A stretch of DNA of 13,548 bases, taken from positions 1 to 13,548 of the forward strand of contig JAQTUC010000030.1 in assembly GCA_028710385.1 (NCBI GenBank). The letters are read 5' to 3'. The position numbers and the translations under genes are program-made. A model generated the notes under the pieces. It was not told where the DNA came from, ran no database searches, and worked only from the letters and a program-made list of their open reading frames with translations. This stretch comes from Candidatus Omnitrophota bacterium (GTDB lineage: Bacteria; Omnitrophota; Gorgyraeia; Duberdicusellales; 4484-171). Positions 8,207 to 13,548 of the stretch are shown here, in pieces; the stretch's first letter is position 1; the number at the start of each line of letters is the position of its first letter.

Positions 8207-9142
8207 ATGAAAGTTAGAGATGTTGAGATAATCGTAACAAAAGGAGATATTACCGAGTCAGAAAACGAAGCAATTGTTAATGCCGCAAACAACCAGTTTT
8301 ATATGGGCGGAGGCGTCGCCGGCGCTATTAAGAAAAAGGGCGGAAAGATTATAGAAGAAGAAGCGATAAAAAAAGGCCCGGTTGAAGTTGGAGAGGCTGT
8401 TGTAACCGGCGCAGGCTCATTAAAAGCAAAATATGTTATACATGCTTCAACCATGAAGATGGATTTTAAGACTGATGAAAACATGATAAGAAAGGCCGCA
8501 TACAATACGCTTCTTGCCGCGCAAAATAAAAAAATAAGTTCAATAGCTTTTTGCGCTTTAGGCTGCGGGGTCGGCGGATTTTCCTATGAGGCAGCTTCAA
8601 AAATTATGGCGCAGGAAGTTTTCAGGTATTTACAGGCTACACATGAGCCAAGCCTTAAGAAGATTGAATTTATACTGTTTTCGGAAAGCGCTATGAAAAT
8701 ATTTCAAAAAAATATTACCGATTATCTTACGCATATTACAGGCAAGCTTCGCGAAGGCCCGTTTTTAACGGTTGACGGCGTAGTTGAATTTGAGGGTGGT
8801 ATCGTAATGATTGAGCGCACGAACCCGCCGCTTGGCTGGGCTTTGCCGGGAGGATTTGTTGATTACGGAGAAACAGTTGAAGAGGCTGTAAAGCGCGAAA
8901 TAAAGGAAGAAACCAATCTTGACTTTTGTGACTTTAAACTGCTCGGAGTTTATTCCGATCCTAAAAGGGATGCAAGATTTCATACTGTTTCAAGTGTTTT
9001 CTACGGAAGAGCAAAGGGAAAACTTAAAGCTTCTTCTGACGCCAAAAACGCGCAAGTTTATACGCTTAATTTGCTTCCTGAAAAAATCGCCTTTGACCAC
9101 AGAAAAATAATTGAAGATTATATAAAAAATACCAAAGTTTAA
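8207..9142 (+). CDS. Macro domain-Nudix hydrolase fusion, probable ADP-ribose-processing enzyme
   Basis: A 311-residue two-domain protein. Residues 1 to about 172 are a macro domain: G13-D-I-T, N25-A-A-N28, G34-G-G-V (ADP-ribose distal-ribose loop) and A117-L-G-C-G-V-G-G-F (phosphate-binding loop; many homologues have Thr in place of Cys120). Residues about 182-308 are a Nudix domain. Its Nudix box runs from G216 to L238 with E222, R230-E231 and E234-E235 intact, but the usual glycine near the end is N237. The preceding L-P-G-G-F-V-D-Y-G and the trailing L-G-V-Y-S-D-P, R-F-H-T-V and A-F-D-H resemble ADP-ribose pyrophosphatases. Inference: the macro half releases or binds ADP-ribose (from ADP-ribosylated targets or O-acetyl-ADP-ribose) and the Nudix half cleaves it to AMP and ribose 5-phosphate. 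The ATG has AGAGG 5 bases upstream and lies 15 bases after the membrane protein. Confidence 0.94.
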   Translation: MKVRDVEIIVTKGDITESENEAIVNAANNQFYMGGGVAGAIKKKGGKIIEEEAIKKGPVEVGEAVVTGAGSLKAKYVIHASTMKMDFKTDENMIRKAAYNTLLAAQNKKISSIAFCALGCGVGGFSYEAASKIMAQEVFRYLQATHEPSLKKIEFILFSESAMKIFQKNITDYLTHITGKLREGPFLTVDGVVEFEGGIVMIERTNPPLGWALPGGFVDYGETVEEAVKREIKEETNLDFCDFKLLGVYSDPKRDARFHTVSSVFYGRAKGKLKASSDAKNAQVYTLNLLPEKIAFDHRKIIEDYIKNTKV

Positions 9143-9173
9143 AATTCCCGGCATTGTTTGATATCGCAATTTT

Positions 9174-11267
9174 ATGACGCATACCGAACCGATAAGATAC
9201 TTAAAAGGAGTGGGCCCTAAAAAGGAAGAAGTGTTTAACCGGATAGGTATCCGTACCCAGGAAGACCTTCTGCATTATTTTCCATTCCGATACGAGGACC
9301 GCCGCAACTTCAAAAAAATAAAAGAAATAAAAGAAAATGAGTTTTGTGTAATAAAGGCAAAGATACTCGCAAGAAACTTAAAGAAAATGCCTTATTTTAT
9401 GCGGGCAAGAAGGGTAAAAAACATACTGGAAATTGCGATAAGCGATGACACCGCAGTTGTTAATTGCACATGGTTTAATCAGGGTTATCTTTACGACAAA
9501 ATGGAAGTCGGGGAAACTTTAATTATTTATGGCAAGCCAAGAATGTATGACGGAAAGCTTAAGTTTGTTGCGCCTGAATTTGAGGTATTTGAAGAAGGCG
9601 AAGATTCTCTTAACCTCGGAAGGATTGTAGGAATTTACAGCTCAACGCAAAACTTAGGACAAAAATTTATCAGAAAAACTATTTCTCTTGCTCTTGATAA
9701 TCTTGATGTGCAAACGCGCGACTCTCTGCCCTTTGACGTGCGGCGCGAAAAAAATCTTCCAAATATTGTCCAGTCGTTTAAGGGTATTCATTTTCCGCAG
9801 TCTTTCAAAGAGGCGCAGACCGCCCGTGAAAGATTTATTTTTGAGGAATTGTTTTTCTCGCAAATCCTGGTTTATCTGCGTAAGGCAAGGCACCGCCAGC
9901 AAACAGCAGATTCTTTTAGCGTAGGCCCGAAGCTCATTGAAAAGTTAAAGCAGAACTTTAAATTTTCCCTGACTGCTTCGCAGGAAAAAGCTCTCAATGA
10001 GATACTGGAAGACCTTAAAAAAACTTATCCCATGCACAGGCTTCTTCAGGGAGATGTCGGCTGCGGTAAAACCGTGGTTGCCGCGTTTGCTTTTGCATCT
10101 GCCGTGTCTTCCGGGTTTCAGGCAGCTTTTATGGTGCCTACAGAAATACTTGCCTATCAGCACGCCGAGACCTTTCAAAATCTTTTTAAAGGTTTTGGCT
10201 ACAAGGTTGAGGTCCTGGTTTCATCATTGCCCAAAGCTGAGGTTGAAAAGATACATAAGGAAATTTCAGAAGGAAAAATTGACATTGTCATAGGAACGCA
10301 CGCGCTTATTTCCGACAGTGTAGTTTTTAAAAATTTAAGGTTTGTGGCAATAGACGAACAGCATAAATTCGGCGTTGCCCAGCGCGCACTTTTGCCTAAA
10401 AAAGGAATAAATCCGCATTACCTTATAATGAGCGCAACTCCCATACCAAGGAGCCTGGCGCTTTCTTTGTATGGCGACCTTGACCTGTCCGTTATAACAG
10501 AGCTTCCCGCAGGCCGGATTATACCTAAAACTGTTTGGGTTACGGAGAAGAAGCGTCAGTGGGTTTATGATTTTATAGAAGAAAAAATTTCAAAAGGCCG
10601 CCAGGCTTATATAATCTATCCGGTGATTGAAGAAAACGAAGATGAAGATTTAAGGTCTTTGGAGGTTATGTATGATGACCTTAAAAAGCATTTTGACAAA
10701 TTTAAAACAGGCATGTTTCACGGAAAACTTCCGCCAAAAGAAAAATTGTCCGTTATTGAGAAGTTTCGTAAGGGCGCGATAGACATTCTTATCTCAACAA
10801 CAGTTGTTGAAGTGGGGGTGAATGTTGAGAACGCAACAATTATGGTTGTTGAAAATCCGGAGAGATTCGGCCTTGCCCAATTGCACCAGCTGCGCGGCAG
10901 AATTCAGCGCTCAAGCTATGAACCGCATTTTATCCTTTTAAGCGCAGAGGAGCTAAGCGAGGATGTTGTAAAAAGGCTGAAAGTCCTTGAGGTAACCAAT
11001 GACGGCTTTAAAATATCTGAGGAAGATTTAATTTTAAGGGGGCCGGGAGATTTTTTCGGCCAGATGCAGCACGGACTTCCTGAGTTAAAAATAGCAAATC
11101 CCTTGCGCGACCTGGATCTTCTTAAGGAAGCGCGTGTTTTCGCGTATGATATAATTAAAACTGACCCTGACCTTAAAAAGCAGGAGCACCGTTTTATAAG
11201 AGAAAAAATTGATTCTTTGTATGGGGAATTAAAAGATTCATTCAGCCTTTTGGAGGAGAAAGCTTGA
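9174..11267 (+). CDS. recG: ATP-dependent DNA helicase RecG
   Basis: Superfamily 2 helicase that remodels stalled replication forks and branched DNA. At 697 residues it has the normal bacterial length. The N-terminal wedge domain begins with the family's Y-L-K-G-V-G-P (9-15) and includes H-Y-F-P-F-R-Y-E-D-R (34-43) and an OB fold at about 55-140. Helicase motifs are present: Walker A GDVGCGKT (293-300), DEQH box D394-H397 followed by K-F-G, motif III S-A-T-P-I-P-R (420-426), G-M-F-H-G (513-517), S-T-T-V-V-E-V-G-V (541-549), and motif VI Q572-L-R-G-R-I-Q-R-S (572-580). In motif VI the second 'GR' glycine of the usual Q-L-R-G-R-V-G-R is glutamine (Q578). There is no clear Shine-Dalgarno before the ATG. 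RsmD follows after one base. Confidence 0.97.
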   Translation: MTHTEPIRYLKGVGPKKEEVFNRIGIRTQEDLLHYFPFRYEDRRNFKKIKEIKENEFCVIKAKILARNLKKMPYFMRARRVKNILEIAISDDTAVVNCTWFNQGYLYDKMEVGETLIIYGKPRMYDGKLKFVAPEFEVFEEGEDSLNLGRIVGIYSSTQNLGQKFIRKTISLALDNLDVQTRDSLPFDVRREKNLPNIVQSFKGIHFPQSFKEAQTARERFIFEELFFSQILVYLRKARHRQQTADSFSVGPKLIEKLKQNFKFSLTASQEKALNEILEDLKKTYPMHRLLQGDVGCGKTVVAAFAFASAVSSGFQAAFMVPTEILAYQHAETFQNLFKGFGYKVEVLVSSLPKAEVEKIHKEISEGKIDIVIGTHALISDSVVFKNLRFVAIDEQHKFGVAQRALLPKKGINPHYLIMSATPIPRSLALSLYGDLDLSVITELPAGRIIPKTVWVTEKKRQWVYDFIEEKISKGRQAYIIYPVIEENEDEDLRSLEVMYDDLKKHFDKFKTGMFHGKLPPKEKLSVIEKFRKGAIDILISTTVVEVGVNVENATIMVVENPERFGLAQLHQLRGRIQRSSYEPHFILLSAEELSEDVVKRLKVLEVTNDGFKISEEDLILRGPGDFFGQMQHGLPELKIANPLRDLDLLKEARVFAYDIIKTDPDLKKQEHRFIREKIDSLYGELKDSFSLLEEKA

Positions 11268-11268
11268 T

Positions 11269-11820
11269 ATGAGGGTAATACTGGGAAGCCTTAAGGGCAG
11301 GCCGCTAAAAGTGCCGCCAGGCATCAGGCCTGTGTCTAACATGGTGAAAAAGGCTTGTTTTGACATTTTAAGCGATGTTATAGAGGGTAAGCGCGTTTTA
11401 GAGCTTTTTGCGGGAAGCGGTGCCCTCGGGATAGAGGCGCTTTCTCTGGGCGCAAAAGAAGCGTCTTTCGTTGATGTGGAGCGTAAGAGCATAGCCGCAA
11501 TAAAAGAAAACATTGCTTCCCTGGGTATTGAGGAAAAGGCCAGGGTTTACCTTAAAGATGCCGCAAGCGCCATAAACGATTTTCATGTATACAGGGAGCA
11601 GTTTGATCTTATATTCCTGGACCCGCCTTATCACGAGGCGAAACTCATAAATACCTTGCAAAATTTAGAGGATTATGATATATTAGCCCCTTCCGGCTAC
11701 ATAGTTAGCCTTATGTTTATCAAAGACGAATACACAAAAAGCAGCAGTAAATTTTCTGTTGTTTTGGAGAAGAAATACGGTCAGACATTACTCCTCGTGT
11801 ATACGAAAAAGGGGGCTTAA
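11269..11820 (+). CDS. rsmD: 16S rRNA (guanine966-N2)-methyltransferase RsmD
   Basis: SAM-dependent methyltransferase that modifies G966 of 16S rRNA during 30S assembly. At 183 residues it is typical. The start MRVILGSLKGR (1-11) and R20-P-V-S-N-M-V-K-K-A-C-F-D-I-L match the RsmD N-terminal consensus in position, though 'RPT..RVRE' is loosened here. SAM motif I is LELFAGSGALGIEAL (44-58), and the catalytic motif IV is D118-P-P-Y121 after L-I-F-L. The ATG lies one base after the recG stop, with GGAGGAG at 11252-11258 inside the end of recG. It is followed after 5 bases by coaD, a pairing of rsmD and coaD that is very common in bacteria. Confidence 0.97.
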   Translation: MRVILGSLKGRPLKVPPGIRPVSNMVKKACFDILSDVIEGKRVLELFAGSGALGIEALSLGAKEASFVDVERKSIAAIKENIASLGIEEKARVYLKDAASAINDFHVYREQFDLIFLDPPYHEAKLINTLQNLEDYDILAPSGYIVSLMFIKDEYTKSSSKFSVVLEKKYGQTLLLVYTKKGA

Positions 11821-11825
11821 ATAAA

Positions 11826-12308
11826 TTGAAAACAGCGATTTATCCGGGCACATTTGATCCTATTACAAACGGCCACATAGACATAATTAAGAGAGCTTCC
11901 CGCATATTTGATTGCGTGATTGTGGCTGTGGTTAAGAATCCTTCAAAAGATACCCTTTTTGCCTATCCTGAAAGGCTTAAAATGGTAAAAGATGCTTCGC
12001 GCGGGATAAAAGGAGTGAAAGCAGAGGGATTTGATGGCCTTGTGGTTGATTTTGCCAAGAAAAAAAAGGCAAAAGTAATAGTAAGAGGGTTGCGTATGAT
12101 ATCCGACTTTGAATACGAATTCCAGATGGCTTTAACAAACCGGAGCCTGTCCGAAGAGATAGAAACTATGTTTCTTATGCCCCATCCTTTTTATTCCTAT
12201 ATTTCTTCGCGGCTCATAAAAGAAGCCGCACATCTTGGCGCAGACCTTAAGCAATTTCTGCCCCGCCAGGTTTTGGCTAATCTTAAGAAAATAAGAAAGC
12301 AAGGCTAA
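11826..12308 (+). CDS. coaD: Phosphopantetheine adenylyltransferase
   Basis: Transfers AMP from ATP to 4'-phosphopantetheine, the penultimate step of coenzyme A synthesis. At 160 residues it has the standard length. Motifs are Y6-P-G-T-F-D-P-I-T-N-G-H17 (the T/HxGH nucleotidyltransferase motif, with H17), R88-G-L-R followed by D-F-E-Y-E (93-98) and Q-M-A (pantetheine pocket), and Y-I-S-S-R-L-I-K-E (124-132), the ISSTxVR equivalent. Translation probably starts at TTG 11826, because the family N-terminus M-K-T-A-I-Y-P-G fits exactly there and no upstream ATG is available. GGGGG at 11811-11815 may serve as the ribosome binding site. CoA supply fits the plsX gene at the end of the cluster. Confidence 0.97.
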   Translation: MKTAIYPGTFDPITNGHIDIIKRASRIFDCVIVAVVKNPSKDTLFAYPERLKMVKDASRGIKGVKAEGFDGLVVDFAKKKKAKVIVRGLRMISDFEYEFQMALTNRSLSEEIETMFLMPHPFYSYISSRLIKEAAHLGADLKQFLPRQVLANLKKIRKQG

Positions 12309-12334
12309 TCGCGATACGATATTTGATTGATTAG

Positions 12335-12340
12335 TATAAT
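12335..12340 (+). promoter_or_regulatory. Possible -10 promoter element before yceD
   Basis: The coaD-yceD gap of 41 bases contains a perfect TATAAT at 12335-12340. Transcription would begin at about 12347, two or three bases before the yceD ATG at 12350, giving an almost leaderless mRNA. I see no good -35 hexamer at 16-18 bases upstream. A short AGGA at 12343-12346 is too close to the ATG to be a normal ribosome binding site. In AT-rich spacers such a hexamer can arise by chance. Confidence 0.25.
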
Positions 12341-12349
12341 ACAGGAATA

Positions 12350-12757
12350 ATGCGGATAGAAGTAGACAAGATAAAAGAAGAAGAAATAGAGTTAACAGAA
12401 GACATTAAAGCTGAGAACTGGGACTTATCAAGTTTTGATGTTAAGTTTGTCGGAAATATTCATCTTTGCTGCCGCATTTCACGCATAGGCAAAGAGATTG
12501 TCGTAAATGCAGAAGTGACAAGTGTAAGGGAAATTGTCTGTTCACGCTGCCTGACGCAAGCCAACCAGACAGTTAAACAGGATTTTAAGCTTTTTTTAAA
12601 CGTAAATGATTTGGGTAATTTCCTGGATGTGGATGAGGCGCTTCGCGAAGAGGTGCTTCTTAATTTTCCTATGAAAGTTTTATGTTCCCCTGATTGCAAA
12701 GGGCTTTGCGCGGTATGCAAAGCCAATTTAAATACAGACAAGTGTAAATGCAAATAA
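12350..12757 (+). CDS. yceD: YceD/DUF177 family protein, putative 23S rRNA accumulation factor
   Basis: A 135-residue cysteine-rich protein of the DUF177 family, found next to rpmF across bacteria and linked in E. coli and plants to 23S rRNA accumulation. The conserved C64-S-R-C67-L motif sits mid-protein. The C-terminus carries C112-S-P-D-C116-K-G-L-C120-A-V-C123, then N-L-N and C132-K-C134. Together these could form one or two metal-binding (zinc-like) sites, which is an inference. E. coli-type proteins have a less cysteine-rich tail, while many other phyla share this pattern. The ATG lies 41 bases after coaD with only a weak, close AGGA. RpmF follows after an unusually long 167-base spacer. 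Confidence 0.93.
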   Translation: MRIEVDKIKEEEIELTEDIKAENWDLSSFDVKFVGNIHLCCRISRIGKEIVVNAEVTSVREIVCSRCLTQANQTVKQDFKLFLNVNDLGNFLDVDEALREEVLLNFPMKVLCSPDCKGLCAVCKANLNTDKCKCK

Positions 12758-12924
12758 CGTATTGATATTTTTCCTGCGTTTGGGTACGCTGGGAAAAAAT
12801 AATATGGTTCTAGACAAAGATACTTCGGATGCTCTTATCCATCGCATCCTCAGTATCAATTCACACTGTGATTTCTCTGCGCGCGTTGCGCTTGAAAAAT
12901 CACGTGTTCATTGAGGAGGTTTAA
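12758..12924 (+). promoter_or_regulatory. yceD-rpmF spacer: candidate structured 5' leader of rpmF
   Basis: This is the longest non-coding stretch in the window. It contains a hairpin at 12768-12797 and a longer imperfect stem-loop at 12867-12904 that ends 8 bases before the rpmF ribosome binding site GAGGAGG (12913-12919). It also contains a 36-codon ORF, ATG 12804 to TGA 12912-12914, whose stop codon overlaps that ribosome binding site. The frame is open further upstream, with a TTG at 12762. Neither hairpin is followed by a T run on the + strand, so neither looks like an intrinsic terminator. Together these could regulate rpmF-plsX translation, but nothing here shows that directly. Confidence 0.4.
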
Positions 12925-13128
12925 ATGGCTCTTCCTAAAAGACAACATTCAAGATCAAGGCAAAGAAAAAAATTAACGCATAATAAAATTTATGCTCCTG
13001 CGCTTGTTGCCTGCAAAGAATGCCACAAGCTTAAGATTGCTCACATGGTTTGTCCGTTTTGCGGTTACTATGGAGGCAGGGAGATTGTGAAAGTAGAGCT
13101 TAAGGAAAAGAAAAGGGAGCAGAAATGA
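12925..13128 (+). CDS. rpmF: 50S ribosomal protein L32
   Basis: Structural protein of the large ribosomal subunit. It is a 67-residue protein with the L32 start M-A-L-P-K-R-Q-H-S-R-S-R (1-12), T18-H-N-K and a complete four-cysteine zinc ribbon C30-K-E-C33 and C43-P-F-C46. It is therefore the zinc-binding form rather than the cysteine-free paralogue. The tail after G-G-R-E-I-V is lysine-rich. Translation starts at ATG 12925 with a strong GAGGAGG at 12913-12919, 5 bases upstream. The stop overlaps the plsX start (ATGA). The yceD-rpmF-plsX order is conserved over much of the bacterial domain and links ribosome building to lipid synthesis. Confidence 0.98.
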   Translation: MALPKRQHSRSRQRKKLTHNKIYAPALVACKECHKLKIAHMVCPFCGYYGGREIVKVELKEKKREQK

Positions 13129-13548
13129 GCTACAAGATAGGTGTTGACATATCCGGAGGCGATTACGCGCCGGAAGAAATTTTTAAGGGCGCAGTTTTGG
13201 CTAAAAAGGAATATGGCGAGGAAATAGTCCTTATCGGCGTAAGAGAGGAGATTGAAGAGCAGGCCCGCAAAAATAAAATTGACCTTAAGGATTTTACGGT
13301 TGTGCACGCGCCTGAAAAGATTGAAATGGGTGAATCTCCGGCAACATCCGTGCGCCGTAAGAAAAATTCTTCAATAACTATCGGAACAATGCTTCTGAAA
13401 GAAAAGAAAATAGATGCATTTGTTTCCTGCGGAAATACCGGAGCTGCTGTTTGCGCGGCTACGCTTATCCTCGGTTTAATAGAAGGGGTGGAGCGCCCCG
13501 GCATAGGGCTTATGATGCCAACCCGCGAAGGCGTATCTCTTATCATTG
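13125..13548 (+). CDS. plsX: Phosphate acyltransferase PlsX, N-terminal part (3' end outside window)
   Basis: Converts acyl-ACP to acyl-phosphate, the acyl donor for PlsY in phosphatidic acid synthesis. The window holds about the first 141 residues. They show I5-G-V-D-I-S-G-G-D-Y-A-P (the family start, usually D-A-M-G-G-D), then H-A-P-E-K-I-E-M-G-E-S-P-A (about 59-71), the R-R-K-K-N-S-S region (74-80), and A-F-V-S-C-G-N-T-G-A (about 96-105), matching the conserved SAGNTGA with Cys replacing Ala. The ATG at 13125 overlaps the rpmF stop by 4 bases, with GGGAG at 13115-13119 inside rpmF. In other genomes the fab genes usually follow. Confidence 0.97.
   Translation, partial: MSYKIGVDISGGDYAPEEIFKGAVLAKKEYGEEIVLIGVREEIEEQARKNKIDLKDFTVVHAPEKIEMGESPATSVRRKKNSSITIGTMLLKEKKIDAFVSCGNTGAAVCAATLILGLIEGVERPGIGLMMPTREGVSLII

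Noticed and set aside
12768..12797. Hairpin after yceD as an intrinsic terminator
   Set aside because: The T run is on the 5' side and the 3' side is A-rich, so it lacks the downstream U tract required on the + strand.
12732..12803. Upstream extension of the small leader ORF into the yceD end
   Set aside because: The frame is open from 12732, but the only plausible start there is TTG 12762 with no ribosome binding site, and part overlaps yceD in another frame. Not annotated as a gene.
12861..12871. TCACACTGTGA palindrome as a CRP-like operator
   Set aside because: CRP sites read TGTGA-N6-TCACA. Here the half-sites are in the opposite order with one base between them. The arms fit better as part of competing RNA stems.
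13163..13546. 127-codon open frame on the - strand inside plsX
   Set aside because: It is opposite the clear PlsX start with its conserved motifs and has no independent evidence.

Overview
All genes in this window lie on the + strand and are packed tightly, with overlaps of 4-8 bases or gaps of a few to a few tens of bases. No tRNA, rRNA, CRISPR array, insertion sequence or phage gene is visible. The longest stretch without a called gene is 167 bases (12758-12924). Base composition is moderately AT-rich with A-rich lysine codons. The gene order, the style of the unknown genes (a secreted protein with a pilin-like C-terminal tail, and a membrane protein with an embedded spermidine-synthase-like domain) and the bacterial coaD-yceD-rpmF-plsX order suggest an uncultured Gram-negative-type bacterium, possibly of the Omnitrophota/PVC neighbourhood. 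That placement is an inference from gene content, not a phylogeny.

Region 1 (1-2935) is a nucleotide and one-carbon cluster: the end of rpiB (ribose-5-phosphate isomerase B), glyA (serine hydroxymethyltransferase), a dCMP deaminase, nrdR (repressor of ribonucleotide reductase) and a DUF151 bifunctional-nuclease-type protein. GlyA makes methylene-tetrahydrofolate and dCMP deaminase makes dUMP. Both feed thymidylate synthesis, while NrdR adjusts dNTP supply.

Region 2 (2985-9142) begins with a tRNA nucleotidyltransferase/poly(A) polymerase-family gene carrying an HD domain. It is coupled through a GTGA overlap to a secreted protein of unknown function. Next comes a 791-residue membrane protein with a Rossmann methyltransferase/spermidine-synthase-like domain between two membrane blocks. 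The region ends with a macro domain-Nudix hydrolase fusion, the most distinctive gene here and a plausible two-step ADP-ribose-processing enzyme.

Region 3 (9174-13548) is housekeeping: recG, rsmD, coaD, yceD (DUF177), rpmF (L32) and the first part of plsX, leading into fatty acid/phospholipid synthesis. The 167-base yceD-rpmF spacer can fold into two hairpins and contains a small ORF whose stop codon lies in the rpmF ribosome binding site, so it may be a regulatory leader.

Most of the window is ordinary core metabolism. I do not see a clear new multi-gene system. The points worth a second look are the macro-Nudix fusion, the membrane-embedded synthase-like protein lacking the usual catalytic aspartate, an altered helicase motif VI in RecG, and the rpmF leader.
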